Positions 28,787 to 38,759 of a DNA stretch of 40,113 nt are shown piece by piece; positions within the stretch are counted from its first letter, which is position 1, and the number at the start of each line of letters is the position of its first letter. Origin of the DNA: Opitutaceae bacterium (lineage in GTDB: Bacteria; Verrucomicrobiota; Verrucomicrobiia; Opitutales; Opitutaceae). Where the stretch lies: NCBI GenBank assembly GCA_023269565.1, contig JAHFTD010000014.1, positions 1 through 40,113 of the forward strand, in the 5' to 3' direction. Both the position numbers and the translations under genes were made by a program. The notes under the pieces are model-generated. The model did not search any database. It had not been told where the DNA came from and was given only the letters and a program-made list of their open reading frames with translations.

Positions 28787-29530
28787 ATGCGCCGCTTCCT
28801 CAACGTCATCGGAGTTTTTTTTGCGCTGACCGGCGGCATGCCGGCGCAAGGTGGCGAGGAACCGGTGGTGCGGGCGGATTTCGGTTTTGCGTCGCGGCAG
28901 GTGTTTCGCGGCCTCGTGCGCGCGGGGCCGTCGGCGCAGGGTGGGGCGGAGTTTGCTGCCAGGGGATTTCGCGCCGGAGTCTGGGGCAGCCTGCCGTTCG
29001 ACAGCGGCGAGACAGGGGAGTTGGATTTCAGCGCAGCCTATGCGTGGCCGGCGACGGACAGGCTTACGCTCGAGGCATCGGCCAATTTCTATGATTTCCC
29101 AACGGCCCAGGGCGGGGCGACAAGGCAGTCGCAGGCAGTCGGTCTGACCGCGACCTGGGCTTCGATGGCGGGGTTCACCCCGAGTCTTTTCCTCCAGCGC
29201 GATTTCCGGCTGGAGGCCACCACCGTGCAAGCGGCGGTGGCGTCCGGCGTGGCTCTCCCCAAGTTCGGCGCTTTTCTCGAGCTGAATTTATTCGCCGGGT
29301 GGACGGAAGGTAGTAACTGGCGGCCGGATGGACCTGGTCCGCGCCGGCGTGACGGCTATGGCTATTTTGGCGGCGAGGCCCGTGTGCCCTACCGCATCGG
29401 ACCGCATTCGACAGTCGTCGCCGGACTGCACTTCACGGACACGGCGGGCCGTTCCATAGCCAATGGGCCCATGAGCCTCCGGCAAGGGAGTAGTATTTGG
29501 GCCACGCTCGGCGTAAGCCTCGACTTTTAA
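28787..29530 (+). CDS. Outer-membrane beta-barrel-like hypothetical protein (porin-like)
   Basis: Signal peptide MRRFLNVIGVFFALTGGMPAQG followed by alternating barrel-like strands (ADFGFASRQVFRGLVRAGPSAQGGAEFAARGFRAGVWGSLPF...) ending SSIWATLGVSLDF with a terminal aromatic residue. Confidence 0.65.
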   Translation: MRRFLNVIGVFFALTGGMPAQGGEEPVVRADFGFASRQVFRGLVRAGPSAQGGAEFAARGFRAGVWGSLPFDSGETGELDFSAAYAWPATDRLTLEASANFYDFPTAQGGATRQSQAVGLTATWASMAGFTPSLFLQRDFRLEATTVQAAVASGVALPKFGAFLELNLFAGWTEGSNWRPDGPGPRRRDGYGYFGGEARVPYRIGPHSTVVAGLHFTDTAGRSIANGPMSLRQGSSIWATLGVSLDF

Positions 29531-29624
29531 GGGATTAAGCCACCCGACCGGCACATCAGACGGATCAGTCAGGTTCTGGGTTGACAGGGTGTGCCGGAAT
29601 CCTTCCTTTTGACCCCTTTCCGCA

Positions 29625-30047
29625 ATGAAAACCTATCTGGCCAAGAAAGAGACCGTGCAACCCAAGTGGTATCTGATGGATGCCGAGGGCAAGGTGCTGG
29701 GCCGTCTCGCCGTCCAAGCCGCCAACATCCTCCGCGGCCGCAACAAGCCCACTTACACCCCGCATGTTGATACCGGTGATTTCGTCATTGTCATCAACGC
29801 GAGCAAGGTTGTCCTCACCGGCAGAAAGGAAGAGGACACCCGTTACATGTCCTTCTCCGGCTACGTTGGCGGCGAGAAATACCGCAAACTCACCGAAGTC
29901 CGCGCCAAGAAACCCGAGTTCATCGTCACGCAGGCCGTCAAGGGCATGCTGCCGAAGAACCGCCTCGCCCGCACCATGCTCACCAAGCTGCGCGTCTTCC
30001 CCGGCGCCACGCATACGCACGTGGCCCAGAACCCCATCAAGCTTTAA
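29625..30047 (+). CDS. rplM: 50S ribosomal protein L13
   Basis: MKTYLAKKETVQPKWYLMDAEGKVLGRLAVQAANILRGRNKPTYTPHVDTGDFVIVINASKVVLTGRK... Confidence 0.98.
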   Translation: MKTYLAKKETVQPKWYLMDAEGKVLGRLAVQAANILRGRNKPTYTPHVDTGDFVIVINASKVVLTGRKEEDTRYMSFSGYVGGEKYRKLTEVRAKKPEFIVTQAVKGMLPKNRLARTMLTKLRVFPGATHTHVAQNPIKL

Positions 30048-30055
30048 CCTGATCC

Positions 30056-30454
30056 ATGAGCGCTGACTCCTCCGTCTATCTCGGCACCGGCCGCCGCAAG
30101 TCCTCCACCGCCCGCGTGCGCCTTGTCGCCGGCTCCGGCAAGTGCACGGTCAACGACCGCGGCTTTGATGTCTACTTCACGCACGACAACTTCGTGCGCC
30201 GCGCCACCGCCCCGCTCGCCACGGCCGACTCGAAGGAAAAATTCGACGTCATGGTGAACGTTGCCGGTGGCGGCATCAGCAGCCAGTCCGGCGCGGTCGC
30301 GCACGGCATCGCCCGCGCCCTGCTCAAGTTCAACCCCGAGCTCCGCGTCACGCTCAAGAAGGCCGGCCACCTCACCCGCGATCCCCGCGAGAAAGAGCGC
30401 AAGAAGGCCGGCCAGCCCGGCGCCCGCAAGCGCTTCCAATTCTCGAAGCGCTGA
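30056..30454 (+). CDS. rpsI: 30S ribosomal protein S9
   Basis: [34 protein letters not shown]...[27 protein letters not shown]...[25 protein letters not shown]. Confidence 0.98.
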   Translation: MSADSSVYLGTGRRKSSTARVRLVAGSGKCTVNDRGFDVYFTHDNFVRRATAPLATADSKEKFDVMVNVAGGGISSQSGAVAHGIARALLKFNPELRVTLKKAGHLTRDPREKERKKAGQPGARKRFQFSKR

Positions 30455-30475
30455 CCGACAAGGAAAATTTTCCCC

Positions 30476-30512
30476 GAAGCGGAGCGCCCTCCCGGCCTCC
30501 GCTTCTTTTTTT
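30476..30512 (+). terminator. Rho-independent terminator after rpsI
   Basis: GAAGCGGAG-CGCCCTCCCGGC-CTCCGCTTC followed by TTTTTTT. Confidence 0.85.
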
Positions 30513-30570
30513 GCACCCACGAAACTTCTCGATTCTCCCTCTGGAAATCATCATCCTCGCCTTCCCCTAA

Positions 30571-31602
30571 ATGAAAGTCGGCATTGTCGGTGCGTCGGGC
30601 TACTCCGGCGAAGTCCTGGTCAGGCTCCTGCTCTCCCATCCCCACGCCACCCTGGCGGCCGTCACTTCGCGGCAGCATGCCGGCCGGCCTCTGGCCGCCC
30701 TGATCCCCGCCCTGCGCGGCACCGCGGCCGAGCGGATGAACTTTATCGATTCCGACCCGGCCAAACTGGCCGCCCGTGCCGACATCAACCTATGGTTTCT
30801 CGCGCTGCCGCACGGCGCCGCGGCCGACTTTGCGCGAGCTTTGGTGTCCGCCGGCCGCCGCGTCATTGACCTGAGCGCGGATTTCCGGATCGCCGACCTC
30901 GCGGTCTACGAAAACTACTACGGCCCCCACCATGCCCCCGAGCTGCTGCCGGGCGCGCGCTTTGTTCTGCCCGAGCTGACCGACCCGCGTTGGCAGACCG
31001 AGATCAAGCTCGCCGCCGCACCCGGTTGCTATCCGACAGGCGCGCTCATGCCGCTGGTGCCGCTGCTCCGCGCCGGCCTGGTTGCCCGCCAGCACCTCGT
31101 CATCAATTCCTTTTCCGGCGTCAGCGGCGCGGGCCGGAGGGTCGACGAGCAATACCTTTACGTTGAGCGGGCCGAGAGCGCCAAGGCCTACGGCCTCACC
31201 AAGCACCGCCACCTCGCCGAGATCGAGGAGCAGCTCTCCCTCGCCGCCGGCGCGCCGATCATTGTGCAGTTCAACCCGCATCTTGCGCCCATGCGCCGCG
31301 GCATCGCCACCACCATTACCGTGCCGGCCGCGCCCGGCGCGACGCTCGAGGCGGTCGATGCCGTGTGGCGCACCACCTACGCCGGCCGGCCGTTTGTCCA
31401 CCTCCTGCCCACCGGCGAGACGCCCGATACCGCGCACACCGCCGGCACCAATCGCATCGACATCTCCGCTGTGCACGATCCGCGCACGGGCAACTTCGTG
31501 CTTACGTCCGCCCTCGATAACCTCGTGAAAGGCGCAAGCGGCCAGGCCGTCCAGATTATGAATCTCTGGGGCGGTTTCCCCGAGACCGCCGGCCTTGGCT
31601 GA
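30571..31602 (+). CDS. argC: N-acetyl-gamma-glutamyl-phosphate reductase
   Basis: MKVGIVGASGYSGEVLVRLLLSHP, AAPGCYPTGALMPLVPLL, INSFSGVSGAGRRVDEQYLY, FNPHLAPMRRGIATTITV. Confidence 0.96.
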   Translation: MKVGIVGASGYSGEVLVRLLLSHPHATLAAVTSRQHAGRPLAALIPALRGTAAERMNFIDSDPAKLAARADINLWFLALPHGAAADFARALVSAGRRVIDLSADFRIADLAVYENYYGPHHAPELLPGARFVLPELTDPRWQTEIKLAAAPGCYPTGALMPLVPLLRAGLVARQHLVINSFSGVSGAGRRVDEQYLYVERAESAKAYGLTKHRHLAEIEEQLSLAAGAPIIVQFNPHLAPMRRGIATTITVPAAPGATLEAVDAVWRTTYAGRPFVHLLPTGETPDTAHTAGTNRIDISAVHDPRTGNFVLTSALDNLVKGASGQAVQIMNLWGGFPETAGLG

Positions 31603-31643
31603 CGACTCCCGGCCGGCCGCGCCGCTCCCCCGCTTCTTTCGAC

Positions 31644-32876
31644 ATGACACAACTGACCGTTACTCCCGACACCGCCGGCATCACGGACGTGCCCGGCTTC
31701 GAGGCTGCCGGCGTCGCCTGCGATCTCCGCCAGAAAAACGACCCGAAGCGCCTCGACCTTGCTCTGCTCTTCTCGCTCCGGACATGCACCGCCGCCGGCA
31801 CGTTCACCAAGAGCCTCGTCAAGGCGGCCCCCGTGCTGCTCTGCCAGAAGCACCTTGCCGAGGGCGGCCCGTTCCACGGCATCATCGTCAACAGTGGCAA
31901 CGCCAACGCCTGCACCGGCCTCGACGGCCTGCGCGACGCCCACACCACCGCGCAGCGCGCTGCCGCCTCGCTCAACCTCAAGCCACCCGCGTTCTTCGTC
32001 TGCTCCACCGGCCGCATCGGCCAGCCGCTGCCGATGGACCGGCTCGCGCGCGGTTTGGAGCGCGTCGTCACTGACAAGGGCCGCACGCCCGCGCACGGCC
32101 GGAAGGCCGCCGAGGCCATCCTGACCTCCGACACGCGCTCCAAGACCGTCACTGTCACTTTCACCTATGACGGCAAAAAACATTTTATCGCCGGCATCGC
32201 CAAGGGCGCGGGCATGATCCAGCCCGACATGGCCACGATGCTCGCTTTCCTCGCGACCGATTTCTCCGTTCCGCGCAGCTTTCTCCAGAAAACACTGAGC
32301 GAAGCTGTCGCCGGCACCTTCAACTGCATCACGGTCGACGGCGACATGAGCACCAACGACACCGTGCTGATGCTCGCCAACGGCCATTCCGGCGTCAGCG
32401 TGGGCGACAAGAGTCCTCGCGCGCTTCGCGTCCTCTTTGCCGAAGCCGTCTGGAAAGCCTGCGAAGTGCTGGCCGATAAGATTGTTTCCGACGGCGAAAA
32501 GATCACCAAGGTCATCGAGGTCAAGGTCGAGGGTGCCGCTTCGGCCGAGGATGCCCAGAAGGTGGCGCGCGCCATCGGAAACTCGCTTCTCGTGAAATCC
32601 TCCTGGAATGGCGAGGACCCCAACTGGGGCCGGCTCGCCGCCGCTGCGGGCTACGCCGGCGCCCGGCTCGTGGAGGACAAGCTCGACATCCGCTACAACG
32701 ACACGCCGGTGATGACCGCGGGTCGCCCGCATCCCGAGCTGAAGCCGAAGTGGAAGGAAATCGTGAAAGCGCGCCGCTTCACCATCACGCTCCACCTGCA
32801 TCTCGGCAAGGCGTCGTTCCGCCTGCTCGCGACCGACCTTTCCGAAGGCTACGTGAACTACAACAAGAGCGAGTGA
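31644..32876 (+). CDS. argJ: Bifunctional glutamate N-acetyltransferase / ornithine acetyltransferase
   Basis: GIIVNSGNANACTG, GMIQPDMATMLAFLATD, NCITVDGDMSTNDTVLMLANG (autocleavage region), GEDPNWGRLAAAAGYAG. Confidence 0.96.
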   Translation: MTQLTVTPDTAGITDVPGFEAAGVACDLRQKNDPKRLDLALLFSLRTCTAAGTFTKSLVKAAPVLLCQKHLAEGGPFHGIIVNSGNANACTGLDGLRDAHTTAQRAAASLNLKPPAFFVCSTGRIGQPLPMDRLARGLERVVTDKGRTPAHGRKAAEAILTSDTRSKTVTVTFTYDGKKHFIAGIAKGAGMIQPDMATMLAFLATDFSVPRSFLQKTLSEAVAGTFNCITVDGDMSTNDTVLMLANGHSGVSVGDKSPRALRVLFAEAVWKACEVLADKIVSDGEKITKVIEVKVEGAASAEDAQKVARAIGNSLLVKSSWNGEDPNWGRLAAAAGYAGARLVEDKLDIRYNDTPVMTAGRPHPELKPKWKEIVKARRFTITLHLHLGKASFRLLATDLSEGYVNYNKSE

Positions 32877-33023
32877 GGCGCCCGCGTCCGGCGCGGAAAA
32901 ATTCTTGCGCTACCGCACGCGCGTCAAACAGAGTTTGCCTTCCGAAAAGTTGCCAGCTCCCGGTGCAAACCGCATCCGCGAACAAACCAACCCCCGGGAT
33001 TCGCAACCAACCGGCCAAGACCA

Positions 33024-34481
33024 ATGATTCCATTCCATAACAAGATCCTCTTCGTGGGCTACGGCGCCGTGGCCGAGTGCACGCTGCCGATTATTTTCAA
33101 GCACATCCAGGTGCCGGCGAAGAATGTCACGGTCATGGATTTCGAAGACCGCGCGGCGAAGCTGCGGCCGTGGACCGAGCTGGGCGTGCGCTTCGTGCGC
33201 GACCGCGTGACCGAGGAGAACATGGGCGCGCTGCTGGCGAAGCATGTCGGCCCGGGCGACCTGCTTATCGACCTCGCCTGGAACATCGACGCCATCGAGA
33301 TCCTCCAGTGGTGCCACGACCACGGTGTGCGCTACATCAATACCTCCACCGAGCTCTGGGATCCCTATGCCGCCGGCCCGAAGCAGCACCCGACGGAGAA
33401 GACGCTTTACTGGCGCCACATGAACCTGCGTCGCCGTCTCGCGAGGTGGAAGAAAAAAGGCCCGACCGCCGTCATCGAGCACGGCGCCAATCCCGGCCTC
33501 ATTTCGCACATCGTCAAGCAGGGCCTCATCGACATCGGCCAGTCGCTTCTCGCCGACAGAAAACTCAAGGCTCGAGCCGCTGAGAAGGTCACCGGGTTCA
33601 TCGCCACACACCAGTTCAACGAGCTCGCGCAGGCGATCGGCGTGAAGGTCATCCACTGCTCCGAGCGCGACACGCAGATCACCGACAAGCCGAAGCAGGT
33701 CGACGAGTTCGTGAACACATGGAGCATCGAGGGCTTCCGCGAGGAGGGCACCACCACCGCCGAGATGGGGTGGGGCACGCACGAGAAAACGCTGCCGAGG
33801 CACGCGTTCCGCCACCGGGACGGCCCGAAGAACCAGATCTGCCTCGCGCGGATGGGCATCAACACTTGGGTCCGCTCCTGGGTGCCCGACTACAACATTC
33901 TCGGCATGGTCGTGCGCCACGGCGAGGCCTTCACGATCTCCGACAAGCTCACCGTCTGGGAGGGCAAGAAGGCCGTCTACCGGCCGACGATGCATTACGC
34001 CTACTGCCCGTGCGACGAGGCCATCGCGTCGCTGAACGAAATGCGCGGCTACAACTACAAGCTGAACGCCAACCAGCGCATCATGAACGACGAGATCACC
34101 GCTGGCGCGGACATTCTCGGCGCGCTCCTCATGGGCCACGCCTACAACTCGTGGTGGATCGGCAGCGACCTCACCATCGAGGAATCGCGCCGCCTCGTGC
34201 CGCACCAGAACGCGACCACCATGCAGGTGGCCATCTCGGTCGTCGCCGCTTCGATGTGGATGATCGAGAACCCCGCCGCGGGCGTCCTCGTGCCCGACGA
34301 GCTGCCGCACGAATACATCCTTGGCATCGCGAAACCGTATCTTGGCCGCTGGATCTCGAAGGCCTCCGACTGGACCCCGCTCCAGGGTCGCGACACGACC
34401 TTCGACGCCCACCACAAACCCGATCTCGACCGGAAGGATCCGTGGCAGTTCAAGAACTTCCTCGTCACCGACGCCGGTTGA
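33024..34481 (+). CDS. hss: Homospermidine synthase
   Basis: KILFVGYGAVAECTLPIIFKHIQVPAKNVTVMDFEDRA, DLLIDLAWNIDAIEILQWCHDHGVRYINTSTELWDPY, VIEHGANPGLISHIVKQGL, typical of bacterial homospermidine synthase. Confidence 0.92.
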   Translation: MIPFHNKILFVGYGAVAECTLPIIFKHIQVPAKNVTVMDFEDRAAKLRPWTELGVRFVRDRVTEENMGALLAKHVGPGDLLIDLAWNIDAIEILQWCHDHGVRYINTSTELWDPYAAGPKQHPTEKTLYWRHMNLRRRLARWKKKGPTAVIEHGANPGLISHIVKQGLIDIGQSLLADRKLKARAAEKVTGFIATHQFNELAQAIGVKVIHCSERDTQITDKPKQVDEFVNTWSIEGFREEGTTTAEMGWGTHEKTLPRHAFRHRDGPKNQICLARMGINTWVRSWVPDYNILGMVVRHGEAFTISDKLTVWEGKKAVYRPTMHYAYCPCDEAIASLNEMRGYNYKLNANQRIMNDEITAGADILGALLMGHAYNSWWIGSDLTIEESRRLVPHQNATTMQVAISVVAASMWMIENPAAGVLVPDELPHEYILGIAKPYLGRWISKASDWTPLQGRDTTFDAHHKPDLDRKDPWQFKNFLVTDAG

Positions 34482-34494
34482 CACCGGCGCAGAC

Positions 34495-35634
34495 ATGATC
34501 CCGCTCCGCCGCCTGCAGTCGCTCGCCCGCCAGCATGGCACGCCGCTGTTCGTGATCGACCACGACGCGCTGCGCCGGGCCTACCGCGAGTTCCGGCGCC
34601 ACCTGCCGCGCATCCAGGTCTACTACGCGGTCAAAGCCAACCCCGACCCGCTGATCGTCCGCACTTTGTTCAAGGAGGGGGCCAGCTTCGACGTCGCCTC
34701 GATGCCGGAGTTCATGATCGTTTACGAAAACATCCGGCGGATGCTCCCGAAAAAGCGCCAGGACTGGATTTGGGACAAGATCATCTACGCCAACCCGACC
34801 AAGCCAACCGACACGCTGGAGCAACTGAACCGCTACAAGCCGCTGGTCACTTTCGACAACCGCGAGGAGATCCACAAGATCAAGCGGCATGCGCCTAACG
34901 CCGGCCTCGCGCTTCGGCTCAAGGTGCCCAACACCGGCGCGATGGTGGAGCTCTCATCCAAGTTCGGCGCGCTGCCCGGCGAGGCGGTGGACCTCATCCT
35001 CGAAGCCGACCGCGTCGGCCTCACCGTGGAGGGCATCAGCTTCCACGTCGGCAGCCAGACGACCAATTTCGAGAATTACGTGCAGGCCCTGAACCTCACC
35101 GCCAACATCTTCCAGGAGGCGCGCGATCGCGGCTACACGAAGATGAACCTGCTCGACATCGGCGGCGGGTTTCCTGCGCCGTATGATTCCTCCGTTCGTC
35201 CGTTCCGCGAGCTGGCGAAGGTCATCAACACCGAGCTCGACCGGCTGTTCCCGAAGGACATCCAGGTGCTCGCCGAGCCGGGTCGTTTTCTCGCCGCGGT
35301 GTGCGGCACGAGCATCGCCTCCATCATCGGCAAGGCCGTGCGCGATGGCAAGGCCAGCTACTACATCAACGACGGCGTCTACCACACCTACTCGGGCGTC
35401 ATCTTCGACCACTGCAAGTATCCCGTAAAGGCGTTCAAGCGCGGCCCGACCAGCCTCTGCTCCGTCTTTGGCCCGACGTGCGACGCGCTCGATGTCGTCT
35501 CGATGGCCGAAAATCTTCCCAACCTCGAGCGCGGCGACCTCGTTTACTCCGTCAACATCGGCGCCTACAGCCACGCGTCGGCGACCTACTTCAACGGCTT
35601 TCCGCCGGCGAAGGTTGTCCATGTCAACCGGTAG
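34495..35634 (+). CDS. Type III PLP-dependent decarboxylase, probable ornithine decarboxylase
   Basis: TPLFVIDHDALRRAYREFRRHLPRIQVYYAVKANPDPLIVRTLFKEGASFDVASMPE, ISFHVGSQTTNFENYVQAL, LLDIGGGFPAPYDSS, VFGPTCDALDVVSMAENLPNLERGDLVYSVNIGAYSHASATYFNGF. Start ATG 34495, 13 nt after the hss stop. Confidence 0.9.
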   Translation: MIPLRRLQSLARQHGTPLFVIDHDALRRAYREFRRHLPRIQVYYAVKANPDPLIVRTLFKEGASFDVASMPEFMIVYENIRRMLPKKRQDWIWDKIIYANPTKPTDTLEQLNRYKPLVTFDNREEIHKIKRHAPNAGLALRLKVPNTGAMVELSSKFGALPGEAVDLILEADRVGLTVEGISFHVGSQTTNFENYVQALNLTANIFQEARDRGYTKMNLLDIGGGFPAPYDSSVRPFRELAKVINTELDRLFPKDIQVLAEPGRFLAAVCGTSIASIIGKAVRDGKASYYINDGVYHTYSGVIFDHCKYPVKAFKRGPTSLCSVFGPTCDALDVVSMAENLPNLERGDLVYSVNIGAYSHASATYFNGFPPAKVVHVNR

Positions 35635-35652
35635 ACGGCGCCCCTTTCGCCC

Positions 35653-36537
35653 ATGACCGATATTTCCGAACCCATTGCCAAGGCCCGCGTGCTGCTTGAG
35701 GCGCTGCCCTATATCCAGGATTTCCACGGCGCGATCTTCGTCGTCAAATACGGCGGCAGCTTCATGGACGATCCGGATCCCGCCGTGCGCATCCGCGTGG
35801 CCGCCGACATCGCGTTCCTCGCTGCCGTTGGCATCAACGTCGTCGTCGTGCACGGCGGCGGCAAAGCCATCACCCGGGCGATGGACGCCTCCGGCCTGAA
35901 GCCGACCTTCGTCAACGGCCTGCGCGTGACCGACGAGGCGACCATGGCCATTGTCCGGAAGACGCTCGACGAGATCGTGAACAAGGAGGTGTGCGACACG
36001 CTCGCTTCCGTGAAGGCGCGGCCGAAGGGTTTGCCGGGCGACAGCGTCTTGGTCTGCCAGAAGCTGACGGCCGACGACGACGGCCAGCCCTGCGATCTCG
36101 GCTTCGTCGGCGACGTGACCGAGGTGAAGGTGAAAATGGTGAAGAAGGAGATGGCCGACGGGTTCATGCCCGTCATCTCGCCCGTCGCCGAGGGTTACGA
36201 CGGCAAGCCCTACAATGTGAACGCCGACACCGTGGCCGGCCGCGTGGCCAGCGCCCTCCGCGCCCGCCGCCTCGTCTATATGAGCGACGTGCCGGGGCTG
36301 CTCGCCGATCCGAAGGATCCCACCTCGCTGATTTCCACACTCAAGGTCGGCGACGTCGAGGGGCTGAAGAAAAAAGGCGTCATCGACAAGGGCATGCGCC
36401 CGAAGATCGCCAGCGCCGTCCGCGCGCTGGCCGAGGGCGTGCAGCGGGTGCACCTGGTTGATGGCCGGCTGCCGCACAGCCTCTTGCTTGAAATTTTTAC
36501 CGATCGCGGCGTGGGCACGGAAATCGTGCACGACTAA
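35653..36537 (+). CDS. argB: Acetylglutamate kinase
   Basis: [77 protein letters not shown]. Confidence 0.96.
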   Translation: MTDISEPIAKARVLLEALPYIQDFHGAIFVVKYGGSFMDDPDPAVRIRVAADIAFLAAVGINVVVVHGGGKAITRAMDASGLKPTFVNGLRVTDEATMAIVRKTLDEIVNKEVCDTLASVKARPKGLPGDSVLVCQKLTADDDGQPCDLGFVGDVTEVKVKMVKKEMADGFMPVISPVAEGYDGKPYNVNADTVAGRVASALRARRLVYMSDVPGLLADPKDPTSLISTLKVGDVEGLKKKGVIDKGMRPKIASAVRALAEGVQRVHLVDGRLPHSLLLEIFTDRGVGTEIVHD

Positions 36538-36585
36538 TTTGTCGCCGCCGCGGCCGGCGGCGTCTATGAATAGACACTCCACCTC

Positions 36586-37800
36586 ATGCAACCGACCATT
36601 GTCCGCACCAATACCGCCGAGCTCTACGACGCGTATGTGATGAAAAACTACCCGCGCGCCGCGCTCACTCTGACGCGTGGCGCCGGCGTCTCCGTCTGGG
36701 ACGACACCGGCCGGGAATACTTGGATTTCACCTCCGGCATCGCCGTGTGCGCGCTGGGGCATTGTCATCCGGTTTGGGTTGAGGCCATCCGCCAGCAGGC
36801 CGGCCAGCTCAACCATGTCAGCAATGTCTTCCGCAATCCGCTGCAGGGCGAGTTGGCGCGCCGGCTGGTCCAGCAGGCCGGCCCCGGCCGGGTGTTCATG
36901 GCCAACAGCGGCGCCGAGGCCAACGAGGGCCTGCTCAAGCTCGCGCGCCTGCACGGCATCCGCAAGTCGGGCGAGGAGGGCAAGTGCTACAAGGTCATCT
37001 GCGCGAAGATGGCGTTTCACGGCCGCACCTTCGGCGGCATGAGCGCCACGCTCCAGGAGAAAATCCAGAAGGGCTTCCGTCCGCTCCTGTCCGGCTTCGC
37101 GTTTGGCGAGCTGAACGACCTCGCGAGTTTCGCCGAACTCGTCGACGACCAGACCGCGGCTATTTTCGTCGAGACGGTGCAGGGGGAGGGCGGCATCAAG
37201 CCGTGCACGGACGAATTTCTCTGGGGCCTGCGCCAGCTCTGCGACCGCCACAACCTGCTGCTCATGCTCGACGAGGTGCAGTGCGGCATCGGCCGCACGG
37301 GCGACTTCTTCGCCTTCCAGCACAGCGGCGTGCGCGCCGACGCCATCGGCATGGCCAAGGGCCTCGGCGGCGGCTTCCCCATCGGGGCTTTCTGGGCCGC
37401 CGAGAAGCACGCCGATCTCTTCACGCCCGGATCGCATGGCTCCACTTTCGGCGGCGGACCGCTCGGCTGCGCCGCGGCGCTCGCCGTGCTCGACACCCTC
37501 GAACGCGAAGGTCTCATCGCCAAGGTGCGCGCGAACGGCGCGGTCTGGAAAGCCCAGCTCGAAAAGCTCGTCACGGAATTCCCGCAGCATGTGAAGGCGG
37601 TCACCGGCCGCGGCTACATGCTGGGGCTGGTGCTGCAGAGCGAGCCGCCGCCCTATCTCGCCGCGTTGCGCGAGGAGGGGTTACTCGTGCCGGCCGCCGG
37701 CGGCAACACCCTCCGCCTCCTGCCGCCGCTGATCGCCACGCCGGAGCACCTCAACCGCGCGACTGAGATCCTCCGCACGGTTTTACGGAAAAAGGCCTGA
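36586..37800 (+). CDS. argD: Acetylornithine aminotransferase
   Basis: FTSGIAVCALGHCHPVWVEAIRQQAGQLNHVSN, ANSGAEANEGLLKLAR, LLLMLDEVQCGIGRTGDFFAFQHSGVRADAIGMAKGLGGGFPIGAFWA. Confidence 0.95.
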   Translation: MQPTIVRTNTAELYDAYVMKNYPRAALTLTRGAGVSVWDDTGREYLDFTSGIAVCALGHCHPVWVEAIRQQAGQLNHVSNVFRNPLQGELARRLVQQAGPGRVFMANSGAEANEGLLKLARLHGIRKSGEEGKCYKVICAKMAFHGRTFGGMSATLQEKIQKGFRPLLSGFAFGELNDLASFAELVDDQTAAIFVETVQGEGGIKPCTDEFLWGLRQLCDRHNLLLMLDEVQCGIGRTGDFFAFQHSGVRADAIGMAKGLGGGFPIGAFWAAEKHADLFTPGSHGSTFGGGPLGCAAALAVLDTLEREGLIAKVRANGAVWKAQLEKLVTEFPQHVKAVTGRGYMLGLVLQSEPPPYLAALREEGLLVPAAGGNTLRLLPPLIATPEHLNRATEILRTVLRKKA

Positions 37801-37803
37801 AGC

Positions 37804-38739
37804 ATGCGCCATTTCATCCAGGAGACCGATTTCACCCGCGCGGAGGCGGCGCAGATCTTCGCGCTGGCCCGGCGCTATAAGCGCGAGCGCGGCCGGCACG
37901 AGCAGCCGCTGGCGGGTCAGACTTGGGCGATGATTTTCGCCAAGTCCAGCACGCGCACTCGCGTGTCGTTCGAGGTCGGCATCCACGAGCTCGGCGGCAA
38001 GGCCCTGTTTCTGGGCGTCAACGACATCCAGCTCAGCCGCGGCGAAACGATTGACGATACCGCCCGGGTGCTATCGCGCTTCATTCACGGCATCGTCATC
38101 CGCACCTTCAAACAAGACGACTTGGCGGAGCTCGCGCAACACGGGCATGTGCCGGTGGTGAACGCGCTGACGGACTTCCTGCATCCGTGTCAGATCTACG
38201 CCGACGCCTTCACCGCGGCGGAGCGCTGGGCCGGGCCGGCGGGCGACCTCATGGCGTCGCTGGCGGGCCGCAAGGTCGCCTTCCTCGGCGACACCGGCTT
38301 CAATATCGCCAACTCGTGGATTCTCGGGGCGCACCTTTTCGGCATGAAAGTCTCGCTGGCCGGCCCTCCGGGTTGCGAGCCAGGTCCGGAGATTAGCAAA
38401 CTGGCCGGGAGCCTCGGCGGATGTTTCCATTACACCGCCGATCCCTTCGAGGCCGTGGCTGGGGCTGACATTGTCTACACCGATGTCTGGACCAGCATGG
38501 GACAGGAGAAGGAGGCGGAGGCGCGCCGGCGCCGGATGCTGCCGTATCAGGTGACGGCCAAACTCTTCGCTGCGGCCAAGCCGGACGCGCTCTTCATGCA
38601 CTGTCTGCCCGCCCACGCCGGCGAGGAGGTGACGCAGGAGGTGCTCGACAACCCGCGCTGTGTCATTTTCGACGAGACGGAAAACCGCCTGCATGTGCAG
38701 AAAGCCATCCTCGCCACGTTGGCGCGGCTGCGGACCTGA
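37804..38739 (+). CDS. argF: Ornithine carbamoyltransferase
   Basis: [63 protein letters not shown]. Confidence 0.95.
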   Translation: MRHFIQETDFTRAEAAQIFALARRYKRERGRHEQPLAGQTWAMIFAKSSTRTRVSFEVGIHELGGKALFLGVNDIQLSRGETIDDTARVLSRFIHGIVIRTFKQDDLAELAQHGHVPVVNALTDFLHPCQIYADAFTAAERWAGPAGDLMASLAGRKVAFLGDTGFNIANSWILGAHLFGMKVSLAGPPGCEPGPEISKLAGSLGGCFHYTADPFEAVAGADIVYTDVWTSMGQEKEAEARRRRMLPYQVTAKLFAAAKPDALFMHCLPAHAGEEVTQEVLDNPRCVIFDETENRLHVQKAILATLARLRT

Positions 38740-38759
38740 CCGCCCCGACCTATTTCCCC

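Noticed and set aside
29581-29610. TTGACA as a possible -35 box before rplM
   Set aside because: Matches a -35 consensus, but I could not find a convincing -10 box at correct spacing.
34954-37590. 878-aa minus-strand ORF opposite ODC-argB-argD
   Set aside because: Spans the antisense of three well-recognised genes and has no recognisable motif. Long only because stop codons are rare on the opposite frame of GC-rich genes.
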